Below are positions 21,396 to 30,458 of a stretch of 60,441 bases of DNA, one piece after another. This DNA is from Janibacter anophelis NBRC 107843. Lineage in GTDB: Bacteria; Actinomycetota; Actinomycetes; Actinomycetales; Dermatophilaceae. The stretch's first letter is position 1; every line of letters starts with the position of its first letter. A program made the translations under genes and the position numbers. Below the pieces are notes generated by a model. The model was not told where the DNA came from and made no database searches. It saw only the letters and a program-made list of their open reading frames with translations. The stretch covers positions 1-60,441 of the forward strand of contig NZ_BCSQ01000013.1 in NCBI RefSeq assembly GCF_001570945.1. The letters run 5' to 3'.

Positions 21396-21965
21396 TCAGG
21401 ACCGGCGGGGCAGGGGCGTGAGGGCGACGACGGCCGTCACGCGCCGCGCGCCGGGGGTGCCGGCGCCGCGCCGCCGGTAGCGCTCGAGGACGGCACCCAG
21501 CTCGGCCCGCAGCGCGCTCAGTTGGGTCTCGTCGACGAGCACCTCGCCGTCGTCGATGCCGCACTCCTCCTGCCACACGAGCGGCCAGGAGACCTGCGCG
21601 TCGATCCACGCGTGCTGGCGCTGGGCGTGGTGGTCGACGAGGTCGTGGGCGAGCCAGAGCGCGTCGGCGAGGTCCTCGGCGTCGTCGATGGCGCTCACGG
21701 CGACGGAGGTGTCGACACCGCTGCCCTCGTCCTCCTCGCTCGCGGCCCACACCCGCGAGCGCCCGTCACCGAGCCCGGTGTCCTCGACGAGACCCGCCTC
21801 CGCGAGGACCCGGGTGTGGTAGCTCGTGGCGCCGGTGTTGGTGCCCAGGGCGCGGGCGAGGTCGGCGGCCGTCGACCCGCCGTGCAGGCGCAGGTGGGCC
21901 AGGATGCGGGAGCGAAGGGGGTGGGCCAGGAGCCGCCAGGTCGCGCTGCGGGGGTCGTCGGTCAC
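21396..21965 (-). CDS. ArsR-like winged-helix transcriptional regulator
   Basis: A protein of about 189 aa with an N-terminal winged helix-turn-helix: TWRLLAHPLRSRILAHLRLH, then STAADLARALGTNTGATSYH as the recognition helix region. The C-terminal half is helical with no recognised ligand site. Start: a reading from ATG 22001 would place a perfect 10-bp inverted repeat (21974-21996) inside the coding region and has no Shine-Dalgarno; the GTG at 21965 begins exactly where conservation starts (MTDDPRSATW), so it is preferred. Target genes are unknown; lepB downstream has its own -10. Confidence 0.8.
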   Translation of the reverse strand: MTDDPRSATWRLLAHPLRSRILAHLRLHGGSTAADLARALGTNTGATSYHTRVLAEAGLVEDTGLGDGRSRVWAASEEDEGSGVDTSVAVSAIDDAEDLADALWLAHDLVDHHAQRQHAWIDAQVSWPLVWQEECGIDDGEVLVDETQLSALRAELGAVLERYRRRGAGTPGARRVTAVVALTPLPRRS

Positions 21966-21973
21966 CCGTCCAC

Positions 21974-21996
21974 GATTGCACAAGTATTGTGCAATC
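21974..21996. promoter_or_regulatory. Palindromic operator upstream of the ArsR-like gene
   Basis: GATTGCACAA, three bases, then its exact complement. It is AT-rich against a GC-rich background and lies 9 bases before the GTG at 21965, a suitable place for autoregulation by a dimeric winged-helix protein. Confidence 0.65.
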
Positions 21997-22100
21997 TCCA
22001 TGACGCGGGCGCGTGAGGCGCGCGCGACGAGGGCGAATCCCCCTTCGTATCAAGGGTTTTGGTGCTCCTCGACGGATTTCGGCGACCACCGCGACCTCCG

Positions 22101-22106
22101 TAGAAT
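22101..22106 (+). promoter_or_regulatory. -10 box for rplM-rpsI
   Basis: TAGAAT is one of the best -10 matches in the window. A clear -35 is not seen. Transcription would start near 22113, giving a leader of about 87 bases before rplM. Confidence 0.6.
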
Positions 22107-22116
22107 GGAACCCAGC

Positions 22117-22145
22117 GGCGCCGCGTCCTCGGGACGTGCGGCGCC
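22117..22145 (+). promoter_or_regulatory. Hairpin in the rplM leader
   Basis: GGCGCCGC at 22117-22124 pairs exactly with 22138-22145, and an inner GTCC/GGAC stem extends it. It starts a few bases after the predicted transcript start and could serve as a binding site for leader-mediated feedback by L13. This is inference from position only. Confidence 0.4.
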
Positions 22146-22199
22146 ACCCCTTCGCCCGGTGCAAGGGGTCAGTCATCAGACGAGCAGAAGGCACCACAC

Positions 22200-22643
22200 A
22201 TGCGTACCCACTCCACCAAGGGCGGTGACATCACCCGTCAGTGGCACATCATCGACGCCACGGACGTGGTGCTCGGCCGCCTCGCCAGCCAGACCGCCAT
22301 CCTGCTGCGCGGCAAGCACAAGACGACCTTCGCCCCCCACGTCGACACGGGCGACTTCGTCATCATCATCAACGCGGACAAGATCGCGCTGACCGGCGCC
22401 AAGGCCGAGCAGAAGCGCGCCTACCGCCACTCGGGTCACCCGGGCGGTCTGTCCTCGATGAACTACACCGAGATGCTGGAGAAGCACCCGACCCGCGCCG
22501 TGGAGAAGGCCGTCCGCGGCATGCTCCCGCGCAACACGCTCGGCCGCCAGCAGCTGTCGAAGCTCAAGGTCTACGCCGGTGCCGAGCACCCGCACGGCGC
22601 CCAGCAGCCCACCCCCTACACGATCTCGCAGGTCGCGCAGTAA
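22200..22643 (+). CDS. rplM: 50S ribosomal protein L13
   Basis: A 147-aa L13, with [20 protein letters not shown] near the start and [20 protein letters not shown] mid-protein. L13 is an early assembly protein of the large subunit. It forms the usual pair with rpsI 30 bases downstream and has its own promoter, since the preceding genes face the other way. Confidence 0.97.
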   Translation: MRTHSTKGGDITRQWHIIDATDVVLGRLASQTAILLRGKHKTTFAPHVDTGDFVIIINADKIALTGAKAEQKRAYRHSGHPGGLSSMNYTEMLEKHPTRAVEKAVRGMLPRNTLGRQQLSKLKVYAGAEHPHGAQQPTPYTISQVAQ

Positions 22644-22673
22644 GCGCGCCCCAGAAGGAACTGAGGAATTACC

Positions 22674-23186
22674 GTGGCTGAGACCACCGACAACACCGAG
22701 GTCCTCGAGGCCGACGAGCCCGAGCTGACCTCCTACACCTCCGAGTCCGACGGCCCCGTCGCCGCGACCGACGAGCCCGTGCGCCGCCCCTCCGCGTCGG
22801 CCCCCGGCTCCGCGACCGGCCGCCGCAAGCAGGCCATCGCCCGCGTCCGGATCGTCCCGGGCACCGGCGAGTGGAAGGTCAACGGGCGCACGCTCGAGGA
22901 CTACTTCCCGAACAAGGTCCACCAGCAGATCGTCAACGAGCCGCTCGTCGCGCTCGAGCTCGACGGCGCCTACGACGTGCTCGTGCGCGTCCACGGCGGT
23001 GGCCCCTCCGGCCAGGCCGGTGCCGTCCGCCTCGGCGTCGCCCGCTCGCTCAACGGCGTCGACCCCGAGCTGAACCGCGCGACCCTGAAGAAGGCCGGCT
23101 ACCTCACCCGGGACGCCCGCGTCCCGGAGCGCAAGAAGGCCGGTCTCAAGAAGGCCCGCAAGGCGCCGCAGTACAGCAAGCGCTGA
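22674..23186 (+). CDS. rpsI: 30S ribosomal protein S9 with acidic N-terminal extension
   Basis: A 170-aa S9; the E. coli protein is 130 aa. The extra 40 or so residues at the N-terminus are acidic ([20 protein letters not shown]), while the conserved part starts at [20 protein letters not shown] and ends [12 protein letters not shown], the tail that reaches the P-site tRNA. The GTG at 22674 follows a weak ribosome binding site. The extension is common among actinobacterial S9 proteins. Confidence 0.96.
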   Translation: MAETTDNTEVLEADEPELTSYTSESDGPVAATDEPVRRPSASAPGSATGRRKQAIARVRIVPGTGEWKVNGRTLEDYFPNKVHQQIVNEPLVALELDGAYDVLVRVHGGGPSGQAGAVRLGVARSLNGVDPELNRATLKKAGYLTRDARVPERKKAGLKKARKAPQYSKR

Positions 23187-23202
23187 TCCACGGATCACGT
23201 CA

Positions 23203-23241
23203 CGAAGGGCGTCGCACACCTCACGGTGGCGGCGCCCTTCG
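23203..23241 (+). terminator. Terminator hairpin after rpsI
   Basis: A 13-bp stem (23203-23215 with 23229-23241, one G-T pair) continues into an inner CACC/GGTG stem with a 4-base loop. It lies 16 bases after the rpsI stop. Confidence 0.75.
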
Positions 23242-23243
23242 TC

Positions 23244-23368
23244 GTGCCCGGACCGCGCATCCGCCCGGGGAAATGCGCGCTCAGGTGCCCGGGACCGCGC
23301 ATCCGCCCGGGGAAGTGCGCGCTCGGGTGCCCGGGACCGCGCATCCGCCCGGGGAGATGCGCGCTCAG
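23244..23368. repeat. Three tandem copies of a 41/42-bp repeat
   Basis: Copies lie at 23244-23284, 23285-23326 and 23327-23368, nearly identical. Each holds CCGCGCATCCGCCCGGGGAA and an ATGCGC/GCGCAT pair that can form a hairpin. The third copy contains the stop codon of the convergent minus-strand gene. The array directly follows the rpsI terminator. Confidence 0.8.
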
Positions 23369-24501
23369 GGACGAAGGGGGCGCCCGGCCCGCATCTCCTC
23401 GACGAGCGACCGGGTCACCTCGACGAGGTCGCCGTCGTGCTGCGCGGCGACGGCGAGCTGGCGCTGGTAGCTCGCGCCCGCGCGGATGATGTCCTCGACG
23501 GCGGCGAGCTCATCGGCGCAGCCCAGGCGCCGGGCGATCGGGGCCAGACGCTCGAGCAGGTCGTACAGCTCGTCGGTGACCAGGCGCTCACGGTTGCGCG
23601 AGTCGAGGATGATGATCGCGTCCATGCCGTAGCGGGCGGTGCGCCACTTGTTCTCCTGCACGTGCCACGGCGGGAGCGTCGGGATCGTGCCCCCGTCGGT
23701 GAGCCGGTCGTCGAGGTGGACGAGCAGGCACTGCGTGAGGGCCGTGATGGCCCCGATCTCGTGGAGCGTGGGCACGCCGTCGCAGACCCGCACCTCGAGC
23801 GTGCCGAGGTGCGGCGCGGGGCGCAGGTCCCAGCGCACCTCCTTGAGCTCGTCGATGACGCCCGTGACGAGCAGGTCGTCGACGTAGCGCTCGTACTCGC
23901 CCCAGGTGTCGAACTGGAAGGGCAGCCCCGCGGTCGGCAGCTGCTGGAAGAGCAGCGCCCGGTTGCTCGCGTAGTCGGTCGGGACGCCACCCCACCACGG
24001 GGACGACGCGGACAGCGCCTGCAGGTGCGGGGCGTACGTGAGCATGCCGCCGAGCAGGGGGAGCACCTTGTCGCGGTGGGTGACGCCGACGTGCGTGTGC
24101 ACGCCGTAGATGACCATCTGGCGGCCCCACCAGCGGGTGCGGTCGATGAGCGTGGCATAGCGCTCGCCCTCGCTGACCTGCTGGCTCTCCCAGCGGGCGA
24201 AGGGGTGCGTGCCGGCGCTCATGAGCTCCAGACCCAGGTCATCGGTCAGGGAGCGCAGCCGGTCCACGCTCGTGGACAGGTCGGCGAGGACCTCGGGGAC
24301 GTCGCGACAGACGCCCGTGACGATCTCGACGGTGTTGGTCAGCAGCTCGCGGTGCACCTTGGGTGCCAGGTGCTCCTCGGCGCGCAGCGGCTCGACGACG
24401 CTCTCGGCGAGCGGCACGAGGTCCAGGGTCTCTCGATCGACGAGCGCGATCTCCCACTCGACGCCCAGCGTGGGCCCGTCGGACGGGCAGTACTCGATCA
24501 T
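23365..24501 (-). CDS. Glutamate-cysteine ligase type 2 / carboxylate-amine ligase (YbdK family)
   Basis: A 378-aa member of the GCS2 family, ATP-dependent enzymes that join glutamate to an amine. Conserved parts are LGVEWEIALVDRETLDLVPL at the N-terminus, MVIYGVHTHVGVTHRDKVLP in the middle and NKWRTARYGMDAIIIL in the C-terminal third. Actinobacteria make mycothiol, not glutathione, so the substrate may not be cysteine; gamma-glutamyl ligase activity of unknown target is the safest statement. The ATG at 24501 follows GAGAGG and matches the family start; a longer in-frame reading to 24582 is not conserved. The 3' end runs into the tandem repeat. Confidence 0.88.
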   Translation of the reverse strand: MIEYCPSDGPTLGVEWEIALVDRETLDLVPLAESVVEPLRAEEHLAPKVHRELLTNTVEIVTGVCRDVPEVLADLSTSVDRLRSLTDDLGLELMSAGTHPFARWESQQVSEGERYATLIDRTRWWGRQMVIYGVHTHVGVTHRDKVLPLLGGMLTYAPHLQALSASSPWWGGVPTDYASNRALLFQQLPTAGLPFQFDTWGEYERYVDDLLVTGVIDELKEVRWDLRPAPHLGTLEVRVCDGVPTLHEIGAITALTQCLLVHLDDRLTDGGTIPTLPPWHVQENKWRTARYGMDAIIILDSRNRERLVTDELYDLLERLAPIARRLGCADELAAVEDIIRAGASYQRQLAVAAQHDGDLVEVTRSLVEEMRAGRPLRP

Positions 24502-24611
24502 GGTGGCCTCTCGACGCCCGGACCTGCGGTTCCCCAGCCTAACCAGCGGGTATCGTCTCTGGCGCCCGCCACCGCGCGACATGCGGCGGGTTCCCCACGG
24601 AAGGTTGCCCC

Positions 24612-25961
24612 ATGTCCCGACTCTTCGGCACCGACGGTGTCCGTGGCCTCGCCAACGGCGAGGTCATCACCGCTGACTTCGCCCTGCGCCTGTCCCAGGC
24701 GGCGGCTCGCGTCCTGCGCGATCCCGAGGGCACGGAAGGGCGGCGACCCGTCGCGGTCGTCGGTCGCGACCCGCGCGCCTCAGGTGAGTTCCTCTCCGCC
24801 GCCGTCGTGGCCGGTCTGGCCAGCAGCGGCATCGACGTGCTCGACGCGGGCGTCGTCCCGACGCCGGCGGTGGCCTTCCTCACCGCGGAGGTGCACGCGG
24901 ACTTCGGCGTCATGCTCTCGGCCTCCCACAACGCCATGCCGGACAACGGCATCAAGTTCTTCGCCACCGGCGGGCACAAGCTGCCGGACGCAGTCGAGGA
25001 CGCCATCCAGGCGGCCATGGACGAGCCGCCCGCCCGCCCGACGGGCGTCGACGTCGGTCGGGTCACGGTCATGGACGACGGCGGCACCCGCTACGTGCGC
25101 CACCTGCTCGACGCGGTCGAGCCGCAGCTCGAGGGACTGACCGTCGTCATCGACGCGGCGCACGGCGCCGCGAGCGAGGTCTCGCCCGAGGTCTTCCGCC
25201 TCGCCGGCGCCACGGTGCACGTCATCGGCGCCCGTCCGGACGGGCTGAACATCAACGACGGCGTCGGCTCGACGCACCTCGACCCGCTCAAGCAGGCCGT
25301 CGTCCAGCACGGGGCCGACCTGGGCATCGCGCACGACGGCGACGCCGACCGCTGCCTCGCGGTCGACGCCGAGGGCAACGAGATCGACGGCGACCAGATC
25401 ATGGCGATCCTCGCCCTGGCGCTCAAGGACGACGGGGCGCTCGCCCACGACACCCTCGTCGCCACCGTCATGAGCAACCTCGGCCTCATCCGCGCGATGG
25501 AGGCCGCCGGCATCACCGTCGTGCAGGCCGGAGTCGGCGACCGCTACGTCCTCGAGGAGATGCGTCGCGGTGGGTTCTCCCTCGGCGGTGAGCAGTCCGG
25601 CCACGTCATCCTCTCCGAGCACGCCACGACCGGTGACGGTGTGCTCACCGGCCTCATGCTCGCCGCCCGCGTCGCGGGGACCGGCCGGTCGATCGCCGAG
25701 CTCGGCGCCGCGATGATCCGCATGCCCCAGGTCCTCATCAACGTCAAGGGCGTGGACAAGCACCGCGTCGACGGCGACGCAGGTGTGCAGGCAGCCGTCT
25801 CCGAGGTGGAGACCCTGCTCGCGGACGAAGGACGGGTCCTCCTGCGCAAGTCCGGCACCGAGCCCGTCGTGCGGGTCATGGTCGAGGCGTCGACGCACGA
25901 GCAGGCGCAGGAGTCCGCCGAGCGGCTGTCGGTCGTCGTCCAGGAGCGCCTCGCGCTCTGA
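24612..25961 (+). CDS. glmM: Phosphoglucosamine mutase
   Basis: A 449-aa enzyme converting glucosamine-6-phosphate to glucosamine-1-phosphate for peptidoglycan precursors. The phosphoserine loop [16 protein letters not shown] lies near residue 105, the magnesium loop DGDADRC near 242, and the phosphate-binding [13 protein letters not shown] near the C-terminus. N-terminal [14 protein letters not shown] is typical. A TATCGT hexamer at 24551-24556 may be the -10 box. It is divergent from the ligase gene. Confidence 0.97.
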   Translation: MSRLFGTDGVRGLANGEVITADFALRLSQAAARVLRDPEGTEGRRPVAVVGRDPRASGEFLSAAVVAGLASSGIDVLDAGVVPTPAVAFLTAEVHADFGVMLSASHNAMPDNGIKFFATGGHKLPDAVEDAIQAAMDEPPARPTGVDVGRVTVMDDGGTRYVRHLLDAVEPQLEGLTVVIDAAHGAASEVSPEVFRLAGATVHVIGARPDGLNINDGVGSTHLDPLKQAVVQHGADLGIAHDGDADRCLAVDAEGNEIDGDQIMAILALALKDDGALAHDTLVATVMSNLGLIRAMEAAGITVVQAGVGDRYVLEEMRRGGFSLGGEQSGHVILSEHATTGDGVLTGLMLAARVAGTGRSIAELGAAMIRMPQVLINVKGVDKHRVDGDAGVQAAVSEVETLLADEGRVLLRKSGTEPVVRVMVEASTHEQAQESAERLSVVVQERLAL

Positions 25962-25986
25962 CGGTTCCCGCGCCGGGCGGTGCGCC

Positions 25987-26340
25987 TCAGACCGCCGGCG
26001 TGTCGAAGAAGGACCGCCGTGACGTCGCCCGGTCCTCCTCGTCGAGCACCCAGAAGTCGGCGAAGCCGACCCGGGCGGCGCTCCCGTCCTTGAGCGTGCC
26101 GACGAAGCGGCCGTGCACCGCCACCCGGCGCCCCTCGACGACGACCTCGTCGAGCTCGTGACGGCCGTCGGCGATGACCCGCTCGCCGCCGTAGAACTCG
26201 GCGAGCGCCGCCCTTCCCTCCATCGGGGCGTAGCCGGGTCGGTGGTAGACGGCGTCCTCGGCGAAGCAGCCGACGACGCCGTCGACGTCACCGGCGTCGA
26301 CGAGCGCGTAGTAGCGGCGCGCCGCCTGCTCCGCGCTCAC
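25987..26340 (-). CDS. SnoaL/NTF2-like fold protein
   Basis: A 117-aa protein of the NTF2-like superfamily: YYALVDAGDVDGVVGCFAED near the start and PGYAPMEGRAALAEFYGGER next, followed by beta strands VVVEGRRVAVHGRFVG. Such proteins are small isomerases, hydrolases or ligand binders; no catalytic set can be assigned here. Its ATG overlaps the stop of the amino acid dehydrogenase gene by four bases, so the two are translationally coupled, which suggests a linked but unknown role. Confidence 0.75.
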   Translation of the reverse strand: MSAEQAARRYYALVDAGDVDGVVGCFAEDAVYHRPGYAPMEGRAALAEFYGGERVIADGRHELDEVVVEGRRVAVHGRFVGTLKDGSAARVGFADFWVLDEEDRATSRRSFFDTPAV

Positions 26341-27419
26341 GCGACGATCTCGCGGCCGAGCGCCGCTGAGGCGCGCTGCAGGGCCGCCGCGACCGGCGTG
26401 ATGCCCTGGGCCTCACCGGTCTCGAGCAGCCCGGTGACGCGCTCGCCTATGCGGTCGATCGCGGCCAGGGTCTCCTGCTCGCTCCAGCCGCTGACGCCGC
26501 CGTGCACCTGGACGACGCCGCCGGCGTTGGCGACGAAGTCCGGCACGTAGGTGATGCCGGCCGCGCGCAGGGCTTCGGCGCACCCGGGCTCGTCGAGGGT
26601 GTCGTTGGCCGCGCCGGCGATGATCCGTGCCGGGATCCGCTCGAGGGTGTCCCGGGTGACGACGCGGGCGACCGCGCACGGGGAGAAGACATCGGCGTCG
26701 TGGAAGGGTGCCGCGTCGGCGGCGACCGTCGCGCCACCGAGCTCGCGGGCCAGCTCCTCCGCCCGGGCCGTGTCGACGTCGGCGACCGTCAGTCGCGCGC
26801 CGTCGGCGTGGGCGAGCCGGGCGACCTCGGCGCCGACGCTGCCGACGCCCTGGACGACGACGTGCAGCCCGGACAGGCCGGCTGCGCCGTGGTGGTGGAC
26901 CGCGGCGGCGCGCATCGCGGCGTGCACCCCGCGGGCGGTGAAGGGGGAGGGGCTGACCTCGTCGCAGAACGCGCGGGCGCCGCCGTCGTCGCGGATGGTC
27001 TGCATGTCCTCGAGGAGGGTGCCCATGTCGACACCGGGCACGTAGGTGCCGGCGGTGCGGGCGATCATCTCGCCGAAGCGCGCGAAGAGGGCGCGGCGCT
27101 CCGTCGAGCCCGGGGCGGGGGCGGCGCCCTCGAGCATGACGACGGACTTGGCTCCGCCGTAGGGCAGCTCGGCCAGCGCGTGCTTGAGGGTCATCGCGGC
27201 GGCGAGGCGCTGCGCCTCGCGCGCGGCGGCCTCGGTGGAGGGGTAGGCGCGGTAGCGCACTCCGCCGAAGCCGGGGCCGAGGGTCGTGTCGTCGATCGCG
27301 ATGACGGCGCGCAGGCCGACGCGGTCGTCGCGGCAGGTGATCGTCTGCTCGCTCGCCCAGGGTTCGGCGATGAGCTCGGACGTCGGGGTGGGGGTCGTGA
27401 CGGTGGTCATGCTCCCCAT
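26337..27419 (-). CDS. Glu/Leu/Phe/Val dehydrogenase (leucine/valine dehydrogenase type)
   Basis: A 360-aa NAD-dependent amino acid dehydrogenase. The substrate-binding segment GPGFGGVRYRAYPSTEAAAR and the catalytic-lysine region TLKHALAELPYGGAKSVVML are clear, followed by a Rossmann domain (VVQGVGSVGAEVARLAHADG). The length and lack of a long N-terminal helical domain suit the leucine/valine dehydrogenase branch, which deaminates branched-chain amino acids to keto acids and could supply propionyl units to mutAB. Start: ATG at 27419 or 27410; both are near a weak GGGGAG. Confidence 0.88.
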   Translation of the reverse strand: MGSMTTVTTPTPTSELIAEPWASEQTITCRDDRVGLRAVIAIDDTTLGPGFGGVRYRAYPSTEAAAREAQRLAAAMTLKHALAELPYGGAKSVVMLEGAAPAPGSTERRALFARFGEMIARTAGTYVPGVDMGTLLEDMQTIRDDGGARAFCDEVSPSPFTARGVHAAMRAAAVHHHGAAGLSGLHVVVQGVGSVGAEVARLAHADGARLTVADVDTARAEELARELGGATVAADAAPFHDADVFSPCAVARVVTRDTLERIPARIIAGAANDTLDEPGCAEALRAAGITYVPDFVANAGGVVQVHGGVSGWSEQETLAAIDRIGERVTGLLETGEAQGITPVAAALQRASAALGREIVA

Positions 27420-27473
27420 GGTGACAGGGGTCGTGTGACCCCCGTCACCCGGGGCCGGGCGTCGGTCGCCGGC

Positions 27474-27989
27474 TCAGAAGTGCTGCTGCAGCAGGCCCGT
27501 GTCGACGTCGTAGACGAAGCCACCGACCTTGGCGCGCTCGCCGATGAGCGGGTGGGTGCGCACGGCCGCGACGTCCTGGCGCAGCGCGTCGATCTGGTCG
27601 TGGACGACGTGGAATCCCTGCCACGAGGCGTCCTGGCCGGCGGAGGCGCCGACCTTCGCGCGGAGCTCGTCCTCGGAGGCGCTGCCCATCGCGCAGCGCG
27701 TGTGCGGGACGACGAGGATGCGCTCGACCTTGAGCAGGTGCACGCCGAGGACGAGCGCCTCGAGCGCGGCCGCGGTGACGCGCCCACCCGGGTTGCGGAA
27801 GATCTTGGCGTCTCCGGGCACCAGGCCGAGCATGCCGAGCGGGTCGATCCGGCTGTCCATGCAGGTGACGATGGCGACGCCGGCGTGCGCGATGCCGTCG
27901 AACCCGCTGAGCGCGAAGCTCTCCGAGAAGGTCTGGTTGGCGGCGATCAGGTCCGCGAAGTCTTCGGGGGCCGAGGGGGATGCGGGCAT
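27474..27989 (-). CDS. Beta-class carbonic anhydrase
   Basis: A 171-aa zinc enzyme interconverting CO2 and bicarbonate. The ligands are Cys43 and the Asp45-Arg47 dyad in VTCMDSRID and His96/Cys99 in VPHTRCAMG. The compact length, with no N-terminal transit segment, matches cytoplasmic beta-CAs of actinobacteria. The ATG at 27989 is preceded by AAAGGAA at a normal distance, and conservation begins there; longer in-frame readings upstream are unconserved. Divergent from the ABC transporter operon. Confidence 0.93.
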   Translation of the reverse strand: MPASPSAPEDFADLIAANQTFSESFALSGFDGIAHAGVAIVTCMDSRIDPLGMLGLVPGDAKIFRNPGGRVTAAALEALVLGVHLLKVERILVVPHTRCAMGSASEDELRAKVGASAGQDASWQGFHVVHDQIDALRQDVAAVRTHPLIGERAKVGGFVYDVDTGLLQQHF

Positions 27990-28199
27990 CAAGGTTCCTT
28001 TCGCAAGTGGTCCTTGCAATGTAGACCCGGCGGCGCGACCCCCTTCGTCGGCCCGGGTGAGCGGTCCGTCACGAAACCATCGCGGAGGTGAATTCGCCAC
28101 GTCATAAACGTGGCACACACCACATCCGGGGTGTAGACAGATCCATGGGAGGCGACGTCGGCGACCCGCGGACGTCGCGTCCCGGACGAAGGGAGCGAC

Positions 28200-29510
28200 G
28201 TGGTGACACGACGACGAGGGCGGTTGGCCTTCCTGCTGGCCGCGGCCACGGCCGCGAGCCTGGGTCTGGCGGCCTGCGGTGACGACGGCTCGAGCGGTGG
28301 CTCGACCCACCTGACCTGGTACATCAACCCCGACGGCGGTGGCTCCGACCCGGCCGGTGGCGGACAGGCGCAGCTGGCCAAGGAGTGCTCCGACGCCTCC
28401 GGCGGCACGTACACGATCGGCATCCAGCTGCTGCCCAACAGCGCGAGCGACCAGCGCCAGCAGCTCCTGCGGCGCCTGGCCTCGCAGGACAAGGGCGTCG
28501 ACATCATGTCGATCGACCCGGTCTTCGTCGCGGAGTTCGCCGAGGCCGAGTTCCTCGCTCCCGTGCCCGAGGACAAGAAGGCGGAGTTCACCGACGACGT
28601 CGTGGACCCGGCCGTCACCAACGCGACGTGGAAGGACGAGCTGTACGCCGCTCCCTTCTGGGCCAACACGCAGCTGCTCTGGTACCGCAAGAGCGTCGCC
28701 AAGGAGGCCGGGCTCGACATGACCAAGCCGGTCACCTGGGATCAAGTCATCGAGGCGGCCAAGACCACCGACACCGACATCGGCGTCCAGGCCTCCCGCT
28801 ACGAGGGCTACATGGTGTGGATCAACGCGCTCGTCGAGGGCGGCGGCGACCACATCGTCGAGAACCCCGGCGCCGACGGCAAGGAGCTGCAGTTCGGCCT
28901 CGACTCCGAGGGCGGCAAGAAGGCAGCGGAGATCATCCAGTCCGTCTCCTCGGAGGGCGTCGCCGGCCCGGCGATGGGCTCGACCGACGAGACGACGACG
29001 CTCGACATGTTCCAGACGGAGCGGGCCGGCTTCATGGTCAACTGGCCCTACGTCTACGCGGCGCTCTCCGGCGCCGAGGTCGAGTGGATCGACGACCTCG
29101 CGTGGGCGCGCTACCCGCAGACGACCGAGGGCACCGAGTCCAAGCCGCCGCTCGGTGGCATCGAGATGGGCGTGGCCGCCTCCTCCGACAACCAGGAGGC
29201 CGCCTGGGAGGCGGTCAGCTGCCTGACCTCGCAGGAGAGCCAGAAGGCCTACATGCTCGGCACCGGCAACCCCGCCGCGCGCAAGGCCGTCTACGACGAC
29301 CCGGAGATCAAGAAGGACTTCCCGATGGCCTCCCTGATCCGCGAGTCCCTGGACGCCAGCGGCCCCCGGCCGCTCACGCAGTACTACGGCGACGTCTCGA
29401 GCGGCATCCAGCGCGAGTACAGCCCGCCCGGGTCCGTCGACCCGTCGACCACGCCGCAGCAGACGACGTCCCTGCTGCAGGACGTGCTGAAGGGAGATGC
29501 GTTGCTGTGA
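28200..29510 (+). CDS. Sugar ABC transporter substrate-binding lipoprotein (LpqY-like)
   Basis: A 436-aa secreted lipoprotein. The N-terminus has TRRRGRLAFLLAAATAASLG followed by LAAC, with the lipid-carrying Cys at residue 26. The mature part is a type-1 extracellular solute-binding fold (TWYINPDGGGSDPAGGGQAQ, FWANTQLLWYRKSVAKEAGL). Binding protein, two permeases and ATPase follow in the order of the mycobacterial trehalose importer LpqY-SugABC, so a disaccharide such as trehalose or maltose is a fair guess, not a proof. Start is GTG 28200 or the next codon, GTG 28203, after GAAGGGAG. Confidence 0.88.
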   Translation: MVTRRRGRLAFLLAAATAASLGLAACGDDGSSGGSTHLTWYINPDGGGSDPAGGGQAQLAKECSDASGGTYTIGIQLLPNSASDQRQQLLRRLASQDKGVDIMSIDPVFVAEFAEAEFLAPVPEDKKAEFTDDVVDPAVTNATWKDELYAAPFWANTQLLWYRKSVAKEAGLDMTKPVTWDQVIEAAKTTDTDIGVQASRYEGYMVWINALVEGGGDHIVENPGADGKELQFGLDSEGGKKAAEIIQSVSSEGVAGPAMGSTDETTTLDMFQTERAGFMVNWPYVYAALSGAEVEWIDDLAWARYPQTTEGTESKPPLGGIEMGVAASSDNQEAAWEAVSCLTSQESQKAYMLGTGNPAARKAVYDDPEIKKDFPMASLIRESLDASGPRPLTQYYGDVSSGIQREYSPPGSVDPSTTPQQTTSLLQDVLKGDALL

Positions 29511-30457
29511 GCACCGTGACCGAGCCTGCGCGCACCGACCCGCCGACGAAGGGGGCGAAGCCGCGCCTGTCCGACCGGTCCCGGGCCGAGCAGCGCCTGG
29601 GCTGGAAGCTGGCGATGCCCGCCTTCGTCGTCATGCTGCTCGTCACCGCGTACCCGATCCTGCAGGCGGTGTGGAACAGCTTCTTCGCCTACCGGCTCAC
29701 CGACCCGGAGAACCGGGAGTTCGTCGGGCTGAACAACTACGTCGTCTCGTTGAGCGACGGGGTCTTCTGGGACGCGATGAAGGCGACGGTCCTCATCACC
29801 GTCATCACCGTGATCGTCGAGCTGATCCTCGGCTTCATCATCGCCCTGGTGATGCACCGGATCGTGCTGCCCCGGCGCACGCTGCGCACGGTGGTGCTCA
29901 TCCCGTACTCGATCATCACCGTCGTCTCCGGTTTCACCTGGCTGTTCATGTACCAGACCGACACCGGCTTCGTGAACCGCTGGACCAACTGGATCCCGGG
30001 GGTCGCCGACAACTACGACTGGTTCGGCAGCTTCTGGCCCTCGATCTTCGTCATCTGCCTCTCGGAGATCTGGAAGACGACCCCCTTCATGTCGTTGCTC
30101 CTGCTCGCCGGCCTGGCGCAGGTGGACACGTCGATGGAGGAGGCGGCCAAGGTCGACGGTGCGTCGTGGACGCAGGTGCTGTTCAAGGTGATCCTGCCGA
30201 ACATGAAGGCCGCGATCATGGTCGCGGTGCTCTTCCGCACCCTCGACGCCTTCCGCATCTTCGACAACATCTTCATCATGACCGGAGGCGCCAACGGGAC
30301 GAACTCCCTCTCCGGCTTGATCTATCGCCAGACGATCGACCGCACGGAGATCGGGCTCGGGTCGGCGCTGTCGGTGATCCTCTTCGTCTGCGTGCTGATC
30401 ATCGCGGCGGTGTTCGTCCGAGGATTCAAGGTCGACCTGACCCAGGGGAGGAGCTGA
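29507..30457 (+). CDS. Sugar ABC transporter permease (SugA/MalF-like)
   Basis: A 316-aa membrane protein with six hydrophobic segments. The ATPase-docking EAA loop reads EEAAKVDGASWTQVLFKVIL, followed by LPNMKAA. The GTG start at 29507 overlaps the stop of the lipoprotein gene (GTGA). The hydrophilic N-terminus of about 38 residues before the first membrane segment is usual for MalF-type permeases. One base separates its stop from the next permease. Confidence 0.93.
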   Translation: MSTVTEPARTDPPTKGAKPRLSDRSRAEQRLGWKLAMPAFVVMLLVTAYPILQAVWNSFFAYRLTDPENREFVGLNNYVVSLSDGVFWDAMKATVLITVITVIVELILGFIIALVMHRIVLPRRTLRTVVLIPYSIITVVSGFTWLFMYQTDTGFVNRWTNWIPGVADNYDWFGSFWPSIFVICLSEIWKTTPFMSLLLLAGLAQVDTSMEEAAKVDGASWTQVLFKVILPNMKAAIMVAVLFRTLDAFRIFDNIFIMTGGANGTNSLSGLIYRQTIDRTEIGLGSALSVILFVCVLIIAAVFVRGFKVDLTQGRS

Positions 30458-30458
30458 C

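Noticed and set aside
28018-28023. TACATT on the minus strand as a carbonic anhydrase -10 box
   Set aside because: Plausible position but no -35 and weak context; too uncertain to list as a feature.
29507-30457. A much longer permease reading frame extending upstream to 28385
   Set aside because: The upstream part is out of frame with the well-supported lipoprotein gene and lacks conservation; GTG 29507 overlaps that gene's stop in the usual coupled way.
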